A stretch of 40,745 bases of DNA from an uncultured Granulosicoccaceae bacterium (GTDB taxonomy: Bacteria > Pseudomonadota > Gammaproteobacteria > Granulosicoccales > Granulosicoccaceae): contig CALDTX010000072.1 in NCBI GenBank assembly GCA_937923565.1, positions 1-40,745 on the forward strand, in the 5' to 3' direction. The position numbers and the translations under genes were made by a program. This document shows positions 29,843 to 39,301 of the stretch, one piece after another; position 1 is the first letter of the stretch; every line of letters starts with the position of its first letter. Under the pieces are notes generated by a model. The model saw only the letters and a list, made by a program, of their open reading frames with translations, did no database searches and was not told the DNA's origin.

Positions 29843-30685
29843 ATGAGCCTAACTGTATTTTTGCTCGTGCTGGCCGCCGCCTTGCTCCACGCACTGTGGA
29901 ATGCGATGTTAAAGGGCAGCGGCGATAAACAAATTACAATGTTGGCTGTGGTTATCGGGCATTTACCGCTCGCTTTGCTGGCTCTTTTGTTTGTGGAAGC
30001 ACCCGCTGCTCAAAGTTTGCCGTATATGCTGGCCAGTATTGCTTTACATACCGGCTACCAGTTATTTTTAACACGTGCTTACCGAGTGGGCGATTTAAGT
30101 CAGGTTTACCCGATAGCCAGAGGCATCGCACCGCTGATCGTTATAACCATTTCTGTGGTTGTTCTGAACGTCAATCTGAGCCTGTTGCAATCGCTGGCTG
30201 TTGTTCTGCTAGCCCTCGGCATCATGAGTTTGTGTTTCGACTCAGATAGTTCGAAAAAAACCAACTACAGCGCTGCCGGACTGGCAGTGGTAACGGGTTG
30301 CTTTATCGCTGCGTATTCCATTGTGGACGGACTCGGTGCAAGACAATCGGAATCATCCGTTGCGTACTACAGCTATTTATCGATCGGCAATGCCATGCTG
30401 TTTAGCCTTATAACGCTGCTAAGCCACAGAAAAGGTCAGTTCACAGTACTATTTACGCACTACCGTAAGCATCTACTGATCGGAGGCTCCTTCTCATTTA
30501 TTGCGTATGCCTGCGTCACATGGGCATTCACACAAGCCCCAATTGCATTGGTTACGGCTTTAAGAGAAACCAGCATATTGTTCGCCTTACTGATTGGTGT
30601 GTTTCATTTAAACGAGCGATTAAGCCCACTGAAGCTTATATCCTGTTTAATTGCCATGCTTGGCGCAGCGCTAATTAGGCTGTAG
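29843..30685 (+). CDS. EamA/DMT-superfamily permease
   Basis: Ten-TM-like hydrophobic pattern; LLHALWNAMLKGSGDKQ...RAYRVGDLSQVYPIARGIAPL, typical of EamA transporters. Confidence 0.9.
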   Translation: MSLTVFLLVLAAALLHALWNAMLKGSGDKQITMLAVVIGHLPLALLALLFVEAPAAQSLPYMLASIALHTGYQLFLTRAYRVGDLSQVYPIARGIAPLIVITISVVVLNVNLSLLQSLAVVLLALGIMSLCFDSDSSKKTNYSAAGLAVVTGCFIAAYSIVDGLGARQSESSVAYYSYLSIGNAMLFSLITLLSHRKGQFTVLFTHYRKHLLIGGSFSFIAYACVTWAFTQAPIALVTALRETSILFALLIGVFHLNERLSPLKLISCLIAMLGAALIRL

Positions 30686-30842
30686 TAGTAACAACAATTG
30701 GCGCCCCGACAATATCGAACCGTGCGAATTGTGAATTTGCTTTAAACACGTCGCACATTGGGCCATTCTTGGTATTCCTACCTAGTGAATGTTGTATGCC
30801 TCTGATAACGTTACATCATTAAGCATTAGAACAAAATAAACT

Positions 30843-33275
30843 ATGGATTTCATGAAAACAGGCAAGCAAACTGCGCACACCAGCTTGCTGCAGAGCATAT
30901 TGCTTTTAGGCATGCTTACCGGTAGCCATACAGCGATCGCTTCTCCACCAAGCCAACCAACGCAGCTAGCCGCAGAACGATCAACAAGCGATGTTTCGTT
31001 AAGCTGGGCAGCGTCTTCCGACAACATTGGCGTTGCCGGCTACAACGTCTACCGCAACGATGCTTATCTAACAACTGTGTCAGCGACGAACTACACAGAC
31101 ACGGTTAGCAACGAACAAACCTACAGCTATTACATTGTGGCTTTCGATACCCCGGCAGCAGGAGAGACTCGCCTTTTTTCAAGCCGCTCTAACCTTATAG
31201 AAGTTGTGCCTGCTAGTGATAACAACGGCTCCGATAATAATAACAATGGCCCAATTCCAACCGCGCCAACACAGCTAACTGCCAACGGATCTGTCGATCA
31301 AGGCAGCATTACTTTAAGCTGGCAAGCTGCAACAGATGATGAAGCGGTCACCGGATACAACGTTTATAAAAACAATCAGTATTTAACTACAGTTTCATCG
31401 CTTAGCCTCACAGACAACGCCGTCGAACCCAACACGACTTACCAGTACTATCTGGTTGCATTCGATGAACCGCGTAACTTCTCAAACCGTTCGGAAGAAA
31501 TTAGCGCTACGTTGAGTAGCAACGATAATAACGGAGATAACAACGGCGACAATAACGAAAACGGTATTGACAACAACGCGCCGGATACCCAAGCACCTGC
31601 CCGCGTCACCGGTTTAAATGCAGGTGAAATTTCGCGCGACAACGTCGAGCTGTTTTGGACGGAAGCTTCAGATGATCGTGCAGTTGAAGGTTACAATGTT
31701 TACCGCGATGGCAACTACCTGGACACTGTATTTACCAACGCTTACCAAGATAGCTTCCCAGATAATGTTGACGATCTTAGCTACCAAATTGTGGCCTTCG
31801 ATGCAGCCAAAAATTTTAGCGCCCGATCCGCCAGCCTACGCGTATCACTGCGTGACAACGTTGGCCGACCACCGGTTTTGAAAGACCCGTTTGCAGCAGC
31901 GATTCCAAGCCCGTCACCATCAGACCCGTTTGGTGTGCTATTGGAAATTGACGACGAAGTTGCTATTGAAGGTGCGGCGCCTACGAAACCAAAAAATTTA
32001 CGCGCAGAGCTGGTATCAAACGATTGGGCTGAAATAAATTGGGCGCCTTCTAACGATGACAATCGCGTAGTGCAATACCGCATATACCGAAGCGACGGCG
32101 TCATCTATAAAATCAACAACGTGGAGACCGAAGCCGATAGCAATGTACAAAGTGAACTGGATCGCTACTGGCGTACCACCTCGTTCGTTGATTGCAATTA
32201 CACACGATTTTTCGACCGCTACTTTGAATGCAGTGTTACAACGCCAAAGCCTGGGCAATCACTCAGCTATGAAGTCACCGCTGTTGATAATGAAGGTCAG
32301 GAGTCTGAACGATCAAACTCGATCACCATCGACTTTCATTTAGAAGAAAATGCACCCATTCCTTACTACGACGATTTTTATAAAAACGGCGATGATCGGT
32401 TTGTACAAGAACACGATTTAAGTCGGGTTCAGTATTTTATCGACGACTATACGCAAGTATTCGAAGAAGAATTTAATGGCGACAGCATTGATGCCAACCG
32501 CTGGAATACCGGACTTACCTGGGGTGACAATCGCATTATCAATGGAGAGCAGCAGTACTTCGTGAATACGCTATCTGACCCAAACTTCGGCTACGACCCG
32601 TTTAAACTCACCGGCTCATCTCTCATTATCGAAGCGATACCCACGCCTACTGAGTTAGTCGACTCTTTGCCCCCAGTATGCGACGAAGCAGATCCATTCG
32701 GCTTTGAACGCTGCGCGTTTCTTTCAGGTGCGTTGTCGAGTCATGATAGGTTCGGAATAACGTATGGCTATGTTGAAGGCCGTATAAAAGCCAGTACCGC
32801 GGTTGGTGCTTTATCGAGTTTCTATTTGTACCATCGTTATCCCGGCACCGGCATTAACTATCACGCACCGGAAATTGACATCCTGGAATACTTGGGCGAA
32901 AACCCGTTTGGCCGTGAAGATGCATTTCAAACTTATCACTATGCCAACAGCACAGACAATTCAATTAACTCAGCGCCAACCATGTTTTACACCGACCCGT
33001 CCGGGGCTAACTTCGGTGATGATTTCCATACTTACGGTGTGCTGTGGGAACCGCAACTGGTTATTTGGTATATCGACGGTAAAGAAATAAAACGCATCAC
33101 TGGACCACAGGTTGGACGCCAACAAATGAATATTGTGGCGTATCTGGTCGCCGGCAGTGCCTGGGCACCTACGCCCGACATCAATAGCGATATATTTCCA
33201 TTGCAAATGGAAATTGATTACATAAAGGCGTACCAGCGACCACCATTTAACACTAATGGTTTGTACCCCGAATGA
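30843..33275 (+). CDS. Secreted multi-FN3 glycoside hydrolase family 16 protein
   Basis: Signal peptide. About four FN3-like repeats (GYNVYRN..., GYNVYKN..., GYNVYRDG..., YRIYRSDG...) joined by Asn/Asp/Gly-rich linkers. C-terminal GH16 domain with catalytic EIDILE. Confidence 0.9.
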   Translation: MDFMKTGKQTAHTSLLQSILLLGMLTGSHTAIASPPSQPTQLAAERSTSDVSLSWAASSDNIGVAGYNVYRNDAYLTTVSATNYTDTVSNEQTYSYYIVAFDTPAAGETRLFSSRSNLIEVVPASDNNGSDNNNNGPIPTAPTQLTANGSVDQGSITLSWQAATDDEAVTGYNVYKNNQYLTTVSSLSLTDNAVEPNTTYQYYLVAFDEPRNFSNRSEEISATLSSNDNNGDNNGDNNENGIDNNAPDTQAPARVTGLNAGEISRDNVELFWTEASDDRAVEGYNVYRDGNYLDTVFTNAYQDSFPDNVDDLSYQIVAFDAAKNFSARSASLRVSLRDNVGRPPVLKDPFAAAIPSPSPSDPFGVLLEIDDEVAIEGAAPTKPKNLRAELVSNDWAEINWAPSNDDNRVVQYRIYRSDGVIYKINNVETEADSNVQSELDRYWRTTSFVDCNYTRFFDRYFECSVTTPKPGQSLSYEVTAVDNEGQESERSNSITIDFHLEENAPIPYYDDFYKNGDDRFVQEHDLSRVQYFIDDYTQVFEEEFNGDSIDANRWNTGLTWGDNRIINGEQQYFVNTLSDPNFGYDPFKLTGSSLIIEAIPTPTELVDSLPPVCDEADPFGFERCAFLSGALSSHDRFGITYGYVEGRIKASTAVGALSSFYLYHRYPGTGINYHAPEIDILEYLGENPFGREDAFQTYHYANSTDNSINSAPTMFYTDPSGANFGDDFHTYGVLWEPQLVIWYIDGKEIKRITGPQVGRQQMNIVAYLVAGSAWAPTPDINSDIFPLQMEIDYIKAYQRPPFNTNGLYPE

Positions 33276-33281
33276 ACTTAT

Positions 33282-33308
33282 AACTGCAACTGCAACTGCA
33301 ACTGCAAC
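33282..33308. repeat. Hexanucleotide microsatellite (AACTGC)4.5
   Basis: AACTGC x4 plus AAC, perfect, starting 7 nt after the GH16 stop codon. Confidence 0.97.
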
Positions 33309-33329
33309 CATAATGTTAAAAGATTGCGA

Positions 33330-33366
33330 TTGAAAAGCAAACTGCCTTGCGTCATTCAAGGCAGTT
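33330..33366 (-). terminator. Probable Rho-independent terminator downstream of ctaB
   Basis: 10-bp perfect stem AACTGCCTTG/CAAGGCAGTT with 7-nt loop. On the minus strand it is followed by TTTGCTTTT. Confidence 0.65.
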
Positions 33367-33380
33367 CATTGAATTCAGAC

Positions 33381-34301
33381 TTAGTTGAACAGCCGGGATA
33401 TTGCGGGAATATAGTGGTCTAGCAACATAACAGCAAACAACCACATTAAATAATTAATCGAAAACACAAACGTTTTCATGGGCTGTTTTTCAAGCTTGGC
33501 GTTGAACATTTTTATTACATGATATAAAAACATTAAGCCCAGCAATACTGCCGCTGCAAGATACAACAAGCCACTCATGCCAATCAGGTAAGGGAAAATA
33601 CTCACCATAATTAGCAACACGGTGTACAGCAATATTTGCACACGCGTGAACGGAATGCCATGCGTTACAGGCAGCATTGGAATATCAACCTTTGCGTAGT
33701 CGTCTCTGCGATGTATCGCCAAAGCCCAAAAATGCGGGGGCGTCCAAATAAAAACGATGAGAAAAAGTAACAATGCACCGGCTGTTACTTCACCGGTTAC
33801 CGCAGCCCAACCCAACACTGGGGGCATGGCACCTGCCGCGCCACCGATAACAATATTCTGAGGTGTTGCGCGTTTTAGGTACACCGTGTAAACCACCGCA
33901 TACCCAATCAAAGAAAGAAAGGTCAGTACAGCGGTCAATGGATTCACCAAGACCACCAGCATGATCATCGCCAGCACGCACAACCCAATAGCAAACACCA
34001 TACATTGCTTAGTACTCAGAGCACCTTGCGGTATGGGGCGGTTTTTCGTGCGACCCATCAATGCATCAGATCGTTGATCTATGACGTGATTGATTGCAGC
34101 CGCTGAACTGGAAGCTAAGCCTATACCCAATAAACCGAAGAACGTTTCCTGCAATGGCGGCCATGCAGGTACTGCCAATGCCATACCCACAAGCGCTGTA
34201 AACACCAACAACAAAACCACTTTGGGTTTCGTTATTTCAAGATAATCTCGCCAATGCGAGACCGCATCTGCAACCGGATTTTGGATACTGGCACTTTTCA
34301 T
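33381..34301 (-). CDS. ctaB: Protoheme IX farnesyltransferase (heme O synthase)
   Basis: [51 protein letters not shown], typical CyoE/CtaB. Confidence 0.97.
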   Translation of the reverse strand: MKSASIQNPVADAVSHWRDYLEITKPKVVLLLVFTALVGMALAVPAWPPLQETFFGLLGIGLASSSAAAINHVIDQRSDALMGRTKNRPIPQGALSTKQCMVFAIGLCVLAMIMLVVLVNPLTAVLTFLSLIGYAVVYTVYLKRATPQNIVIGGAAGAMPPVLGWAAVTGEVTAGALLLFLIVFIWTPPHFWALAIHRRDDYAKVDIPMLPVTHGIPFTRVQILLYTVLLIMVSIFPYLIGMSGLLYLAAAVLLGLMFLYHVIKMFNAKLEKQPMKTFVFSINYLMWLFAVMLLDHYIPAISRLFN

Positions 34302-34320
34302 GGTGTTTGGTTATAGCAAG

Positions 34321-35037
34321 CTAAAGCACATTAATGTTTTTACCACTTAACAGCGTCACTTTTATCGGGCAATCAAAAAAGTGATTATGTTGTGTGGCTA
34401 ATTGCTCGAATTTCTCTTTAACAGCAGGCCTTTGTACATCTTCGGCCGTATAGGCGTTTGTGTTATAAGACTTTCCTGCGTAGCTATTGCAGAAATCATC
34501 CCAGCTGCTGTGCTCAACATTGTAATGGTAATTGATTACCTGTATTTGATCGAAAACCGCCGGGGCTTGCAGATCTAAATATTGCTGTACCTCGGCTCTT
34601 ACCTTCGATTCATCGTGAAACAAGCGTATTACATCGTTTAATGCACCAGACGCCACCGGCTCCATGATATAGACAAAACCTGTTGGTTTCAGAATCCGCT
34701 GCAGCTCAGTAAACACATCATCAAGCTTTTCAGCAGGAATATGATGCATCGAATAGGGAAACAACACACCATCAATCGAGTTATTGACCACTGGAATATT
34801 GTCAGCGCCTGTTTCTGCAAACCCTACATTGGCCGTTATGGGTGCTGCACGGTTTTTCTCAGCCTGCACCGGATCCGGATCGATGGCAAGAACATGCGCA
34901 CCCCGTTTTGCCAACGCGCGGGATAACCCCATGTCGCCGCAGCCGGCATCTATAAGGAATTGATCTTTAACGCTTATGTGCTTATCGATAACGTCGATAT
35001 CGCGCATTTCACCTAAATTTGTAGTAGAAGGATTCAA
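34321..35037 (-). CDS. Class I SAM-dependent methyltransferase
   Basis: Motif I FLIDAGCGDMGLSRALAKRGAHVLAIDPD; SMHHIPAEKLDDVFTELQRILKPTGFVYIMEP. Confidence 0.85.
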   Translation of the reverse strand: MNPSTTNLGEMRDIDVIDKHISVKDQFLIDAGCGDMGLSRALAKRGAHVLAIDPDPVQAEKNRAAPITANVGFAETGADNIPVVNNSIDGVLFPYSMHHIPAEKLDDVFTELQRILKPTGFVYIMEPVASGALNDVIRLFHDESKVRAEVQQYLDLQAPAVFDQIQVINYHYNVEHSSWDDFCNSYAGKSYNTNAYTAEDVQRPAVKEKFEQLATQHNHFFDCPIKVTLLSGKNINVL

Positions 35038-35135
35038 TTCAAACTCCAGCGTGAATGATCAATCAAAGGCTCGGCCATTGGCTCTTTTCAACATTAGACC
35101 TTTTCAACCATAGAATGCTAACCAAGAACAGATAA

Positions 35136-35795
35136 CTAACCGATACGTGACACTTTAAGTAGGTGCTTTAAGTCTTTAAACAATGGTTTAGGCAATAAGT
35201 CGGCAGTGTAACGCATCATTAAATTGCCTAACGGATCGATTAAATAGATAAGCTCTTGCTTGGTTTCCATTGTTTTTTGCGCGTCCGTAATTTGGTCGAG
35301 CAACGCACTACTTTGCTGAGCGCTGGCGTCAACCATAATCAAACCTGCATGCGCAGCTAGCAATTCATCGTTGAGCGCATTGTCGCTAGCAAATATAGCC
35401 ACTCGTTGTACACGTTCCATGCGGTGATTTAAAGCGAGTCTGGCTTGGCGAATTTTGTAGAGTGTATCCTGGCACGTTTCGGTACAGTCGCCTTCAGGCA
35501 CGTAAAGGATTGTCCACTTGCCGCGGATTTCATCCAGATTCAACACCAGATCCGAATCGGTTGCTACAGAAAACTCCTGCAATGGGTATGCGGGAGATAT
35601 CAATTCACCATTAGAGGTATTGCCCCATTGCCCACCGCCCATTTTGAGCATTTGCATCCAAATTGTAGCCAGCAACAACGGCACAAAGAACAGTGCAAAA
35701 ATAAGAATGAGTTTTTTACGCGATGCCTGCCGCGCCAGTTCTTCACTGTTTACGGTGCTGGCTGAATTTGTGTTGTTTGAATCACTCATTTTCAT
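35136..35795 (-). CDS. Sco-like/thioredoxin-fold membrane-anchored protein of the cytochrome oxidase cluster
   Basis: N-terminal TM, then GKWTILYVPEGDCTETCQDTLYKIRQ (CxxxC as in Sco proteins), then ELIYLIDPLGNLMMRY. Confidence 0.7.
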   Translation of the reverse strand: MKMSDSNNTNSASTVNSEELARQASRKKLILIFALFFVPLLLATIWMQMLKMGGGQWGNTSNGELISPAYPLQEFSVATDSDLVLNLDEIRGKWTILYVPEGDCTETCQDTLYKIRQARLALNHRMERVQRVAIFASDNALNDELLAAHAGLIMVDASAQQSSALLDQITDAQKTMETKQELIYLIDPLGNLMMRYTADLLPKPLFKDLKHLLKVSRIG

Positions 35796-36546
35796 TCACA
35801 ATTTTTTTGGTGTTGTACACAAGGTATAAAACGCAGAGCGCAAATGCCATGGCAAACCACTGAAAGGCGTAGCTGTAGTGCCTGGCTGGTCCTATTGACG
35901 CCGTTGGCTCCCAATTAGCAATAAGGTAGTCGGGTCGTTGCACGGGAACCTCCACAGTCTGTGGCTGAACAATTACGTCGATAAGTTCTACACCCAACAA
36001 GCGTTCTATATCGTTGTAATCAAAAAACTGCAGCACTTTGGGCCAGGCATCGCTCGGCGCTACTGATTCTCCTGATGCCAAACCTTTCGACGGTCGCGAC
36101 ACCAAACCGCTAAATTCGATTGGAGCACTTTCTAACATGGCAGGCGGTAAACTCACTTGCGGTAAGTCTTGCCTTGAACTGCCAGGTGCCACCCACCCTC
36201 TGTTAAGCAAAACCACTTTGCCATTGCTTAATTGCACCGGGGCAATGACTTCATAACCTGCCTGACCTTTATGGACCCGATTATCCCATAGGAACTGGTG
36301 CTGCTCAGTATATTTACCGCTAAATTTCACTTTTGTGTGTTTTACAGCGGCAGTTGCAAGGTCATTTACACTTTCTATGGCCACGGCCGCAGTGGACGCC
36401 GATTCGGCAGCGGCTGCTAGAATGATGTTTTTTCGCTCCGCCTGGTCTAGTTGCCAAACACCCAGCCGTAACATGCACAGAAACATGGCGACGAACACAG
36501 CAGAAACAAACCAGCTAGCACGGAACTTGTAGCGACCTACACGCAC
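35782..36546 (-). CDS. SURF1 family cytochrome oxidase assembly protein
   Basis: LRLGVWQLDQAERKN...FLWDNRVHKGQAGYEVIAPVQLSNGKVVLLNRGWV and C-terminal TM HYSYAFQWFAMAFAL. Confidence 0.95.
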   Translation of the reverse strand: MRVGRYKFRASWFVSAVFVAMFLCMLRLGVWQLDQAERKNIILAAAAESASTAAVAIESVNDLATAAVKHTKVKFSGKYTEQHQFLWDNRVHKGQAGYEVIAPVQLSNGKVVLLNRGWVAPGSSRQDLPQVSLPPAMLESAPIEFSGLVSRPSKGLASGESVAPSDAWPKVLQFFDYNDIERLLGVELIDVIVQPQTVEVPVQRPDYLIANWEPTASIGPARHYSYAFQWFAMAFALCVLYLVYNTKKIVNENE

Positions 36547-36619
36547 TTAAGAAAACGCCCTTGTAAAAGCTGCCAATTTGCTAGACTGCACTAAGCCAGC
36601 GGCACTTCTTAGGAAAGCA

Positions 36620-36889
36620 ATGCTATTTGTTAAATTCATCGTAATACTACTGCTCGTTTTTATTCTGATTAGTTTATTCAGCGGTCTGTATTTTCTCGTT
36701 AAAGACAAAGGACAAACCAAGCGCACCGTAAATGCGTTAACACTGCGAATTGGTTTGTCGGTGCTAACGATCGTGGTCATTCTCATTGCCGCAGCTACCG
36801 GTGTCATTGAACTCAAACAGAATCCGTCGTACAGTAAAAATGCACCGGCCGAATCGTCTACTTCCAGCTCCAGCCAGCAGAGCCAGTAA
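36620..36889 (+). CDS. DUF2909-like twin transmembrane protein
   Basis: MLFVKFIVILLLVFILISLFSGLYFLVKDKGQTKRTVNALTLRIGLSVLTIVVILIA, divergent from surf1. Confidence 0.85.
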   Translation: MLFVKFIVILLLVFILISLFSGLYFLVKDKGQTKRTVNALTLRIGLSVLTIVVILIAAATGVIELKQNPSYSKNAPAESSTSSSSQQSQ

Positions 36890-36913
36890 CAACACACGCC
36901 GCTGGTTGAACCG

Positions 36914-37498
36914 CTAATTTCGAACAATCAGCTTGGCTGTTCCCGGCGCTTTAAATTCTCGCATTTTTTGTATAACCTCCTGAGGAGATTCGCTCGAGAG
37001 CAATAGTTGCCGGTGTTCGTTTCGCATAAATTGCTCAGCTGCGGCATTATCCAAAAAACCCAATAGTTGATCATAAAACCCGTCGATATTGAGCAAACCA
37101 CACGGCTTATCATGAATACCAAGTTGCGACCAGGTAAGCACTTCGAACAGTTCTTCGAGCGTACCCAGACCGCCGGGTAAAGCAATAAAGCCATCGGACA
37201 GCTCGGCCATCTTTGCTTTTCGCTCATGCATATCTTTTACGATAAATAGCTCAGTTAGACCATCGTGAGCAACTTCCAGATCAACTAATGCGGTAGGAAT
37301 TACGCCATATGCCCGACCACCCAGTTCAAGCAAGCGATCCGCGATGGCACCCATCACACCAATGTGTGCACCACCATAAACCAGGCTGATGTCTTGTTGG
37401 TGTAGTTGCTCGGCCAGAGCGTGAGCCGACTGTTTGTAAACCGGTAAGCGCCCAGGGCTGGACCCGCAATAAACACAAATGGCTTTTAACGCGCGCAT
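36914..37498 (-). CDS. LOG-family protein (TIGR00730 / cytokinin riboside 5'-phosphate phosphoribohydrolase-like)
   Basis: ICVYCGSSPGR...LVYGGAHIGVMGAIAD...MHERKAKMAELSDGFIALPGGLGTLEELFEVLTW (PGGxGTxxE motif). Confidence 0.95.
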   Translation of the reverse strand: MRALKAICVYCGSSPGRLPVYKQSAHALAEQLHQQDISLVYGGAHIGVMGAIADRLLELGGRAYGVIPTALVDLEVAHDGLTELFIVKDMHERKAKMAELSDGFIALPGGLGTLEELFEVLTWSQLGIHDKPCGLLNIDGFYDQLLGFLDNAAAEQFMRNEHRQLLLSSESPQEVIQKMREFKAPGTAKLIVRN

Positions 37499-37542
37499 GG
37501 AAAAATTCCACTGAAACAATAGTAGGACGATACTAACAGACA

Positions 37543-37576
37543 AAAAAAACCCCGGCTCGAAAGCCAGGGTTTTTGC
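37543..37576 (-). terminator. Rho-independent terminator downstream of ctaE
   Basis: Minus strand AACCCTGGCTTTCGAGCCGGGGTTTTTTTT: stem with one mismatch, then T8. Confidence 0.85.
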
Positions 37577-37600
37577 AAAACATGAGGTGGTTTATCGCAG

Positions 37601-38470
37601 TTAAACGAGATAAACGAAAACAAACAATCCCAACCAAACCACATCAACAAAGTGCCAATACCAGGCGGCGGCCTCGAACGCGAAATGATTCTCGGCAGTG
37701 AAGTGCCCTTTCATTCCACGAAGCATAACCACTAATAGCATGACCGCACCCATGGTTACATGGAAGCCATGAAATCCTGTGAGCATAAAGAACGTTGACC
37801 CGTAGATACCACTGGTCATTTTAAGATTCAAATGAGCGTAGGCCTCGTAATATTCGAACGCCTGACAAGCAACGAAGATAAAGCCCAGTGCAACTGTTGC
37901 GCCTAACCAAACAACCATTTTTTTACGGTTGCCTTCTTTGATAGCGTGATGCGCAATGGTGCATGTAACACCACTGGTTAACAGCAATAAGGTGTTGATA
38001 AGCGGTAAGCCGAACCAACCCATTTGACGGTATTCACCGCCCAACTTACCAGGACCATCACTTGGCCAAACGTAGTCGTGACCTACCCACAATACGGCGT
38101 TAGTAACATCGGCACCGCCGCCACCTTCCCCGCCAAGCCAAGGGCCGGAGAAAATACGCGCATAGAACAGTGCACCAAAGAACGCCGCAAAAAACATGAC
38201 TTCAGAGAAGATGAACCACATCATGCAAAGCCTGAAAGAGCTATCGACTTGCGTGTTGTAGGTGCCCGCTTCACTTTCTTTGATAACAGTTGCGAACCAG
38301 CCAAACATCATAAAAATGACGATGGCCATACCCAGAAAAAAGGTTTCTTTGCCTAATGCGCGGCCATTAAGCCAGTTAGCAAAGCCCATAAAAAACACAA
38401 ATAATCCAATCGAGCCAACGATTGGCCATTTGGCTTCATGCGGAACGTAATAATCGGTAGCACCACTCAT
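37601..38470 (-). CDS. ctaE: Cytochrome c oxidase subunit III
   Basis: YYVPHEAKWPIVGSIGLFVFFMGFANWLNG...SEVMFFAAFFGALFYAR...YWHFVDVVWLGLFVFVYLV. Confidence 0.97.
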   Translation of the reverse strand: MSGATDYYVPHEAKWPIVGSIGLFVFFMGFANWLNGRALGKETFFLGMAIVIFMMFGWFATVIKESEAGTYNTQVDSSFRLCMMWFIFSEVMFFAAFFGALFYARIFSGPWLGGEGGGGADVTNAVLWVGHDYVWPSDGPGKLGGEYRQMGWFGLPLINTLLLLTSGVTCTIAHHAIKEGNRKKMVVWLGATVALGFIFVACQAFEYYEAYAHLNLKMTSGIYGSTFFMLTGFHGFHVTMGAVMLLVVMLRGMKGHFTAENHFAFEAAAWYWHFVDVVWLGLFVFVYLV

Positions 38471-38507
38471 CGGGTAGTCCTGTAAGCTAAAATAATCGGT
38501 ATCGCGG

Positions 38508-39083
38508 TCAGCTAGGCTGATCAGGCGATTTGAAAAAAGTATAAGACAACGTTATACGGTCGACATTGATCGGCAAATCTGCATCCACAATGAACGTTAA
38601 CGGCATGTCTCGTGAACCCTTGGGTTCAAATTCTTGTCGGGTAAAACAAAAACATTCGGTTTTATTGAAGTATTTAGAGGCCGCAAACGGCGTAACACTT
38701 GGCGTTGCCTGGCCAACTACAGCACGATTCGATAAATTTTCGGCATAGTAGCTGGTTTCATACATTTCGCCAGGCTTCACAGACATGGTTTTTACATTGG
38801 GCTTAAACACCCATGATCCACCCTGATTAACGCTTGCAACAAATTCAACAATAATTTCACGGTCTTCAGCAATTTGCGCATTTTGCGCTTCTTGAATGCT
38901 GACACGGCCTGTTTTGCCATTTAGCCCGGTAACTTCACAAATGATGTCGTAAATCGGCACCATCAGATAGCCAAAGCCAAACATCGCAGCGGCCAGTACC
39001 AGCATTTTTCCGGCAACCAGTTTATGCGACCGGCGTAATCCGTTTTTGGCGTCGAGCTCGGTTTTTGAGTCGTTAGTTGTCAT
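38508..39083 (-). CDS. ctaG: Cytochrome c oxidase assembly protein CtaG/Cox11
   Basis: LVPIYDIICEVTGLNGKTG...YFNKTECFCFTRQEFEPKGSRDMPLTFIVD (Cu-binding CFCF motif). Confidence 0.97.
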   Translation of the reverse strand: MTTNDSKTELDAKNGLRRSHKLVAGKMLVLAAAMFGFGYLMVPIYDIICEVTGLNGKTGRVSIQEAQNAQIAEDREIIVEFVASVNQGGSWVFKPNVKTMSVKPGEMYETSYYAENLSNRAVVGQATPSVTPFAASKYFNKTECFCFTRQEFEPKGSRDMPLTFIVDADLPINVDRITLSYTFFKSPDQPS

Positions 39084-39085
39084 GG

Positions 39086-39211
39086 TTAAGACACCTGACC
39101 TCGTCCGTAGACCATCCAAACAATACTGGATAAGTACAGACACAAAGCAAGAACACCTAGCACAATCGGCAGCTTATAACGCTGCCAAAAAGTCGGTTTT
39201 GGTGAATTCAT
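39086..39211 (-). CDS. Small single-TM cytochrome oxidase-associated protein
   Basis: MNSPKPTFWQRYKLPIVLGVLALCLYLSSIVWMVYGRGQVS, between ctaD and ctaG as in other proteobacterial cox clusters. Confidence 0.6.
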   Translation of the reverse strand: MNSPKPTFWQRYKLPIVLGVLALCLYLSSIVWMVYGRGQVS

Positions 39212-39301
39212 AGTTACAGCACCATTAGCAATGCCAGCTGCGCAAACGGGTTGCGCAGCATGAGCGGATTGAATCGTTGATGGATTCGACATTGCAATCG
39301 A

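Noticed and set aside
32970-33359. Minus-strand 129 aa ORF containing a VAVAVAVA tract
   Set aside because: The VA run is just the translation of the (AACTGC)n microsatellite, and the rest is antisense to the GH16 domain.
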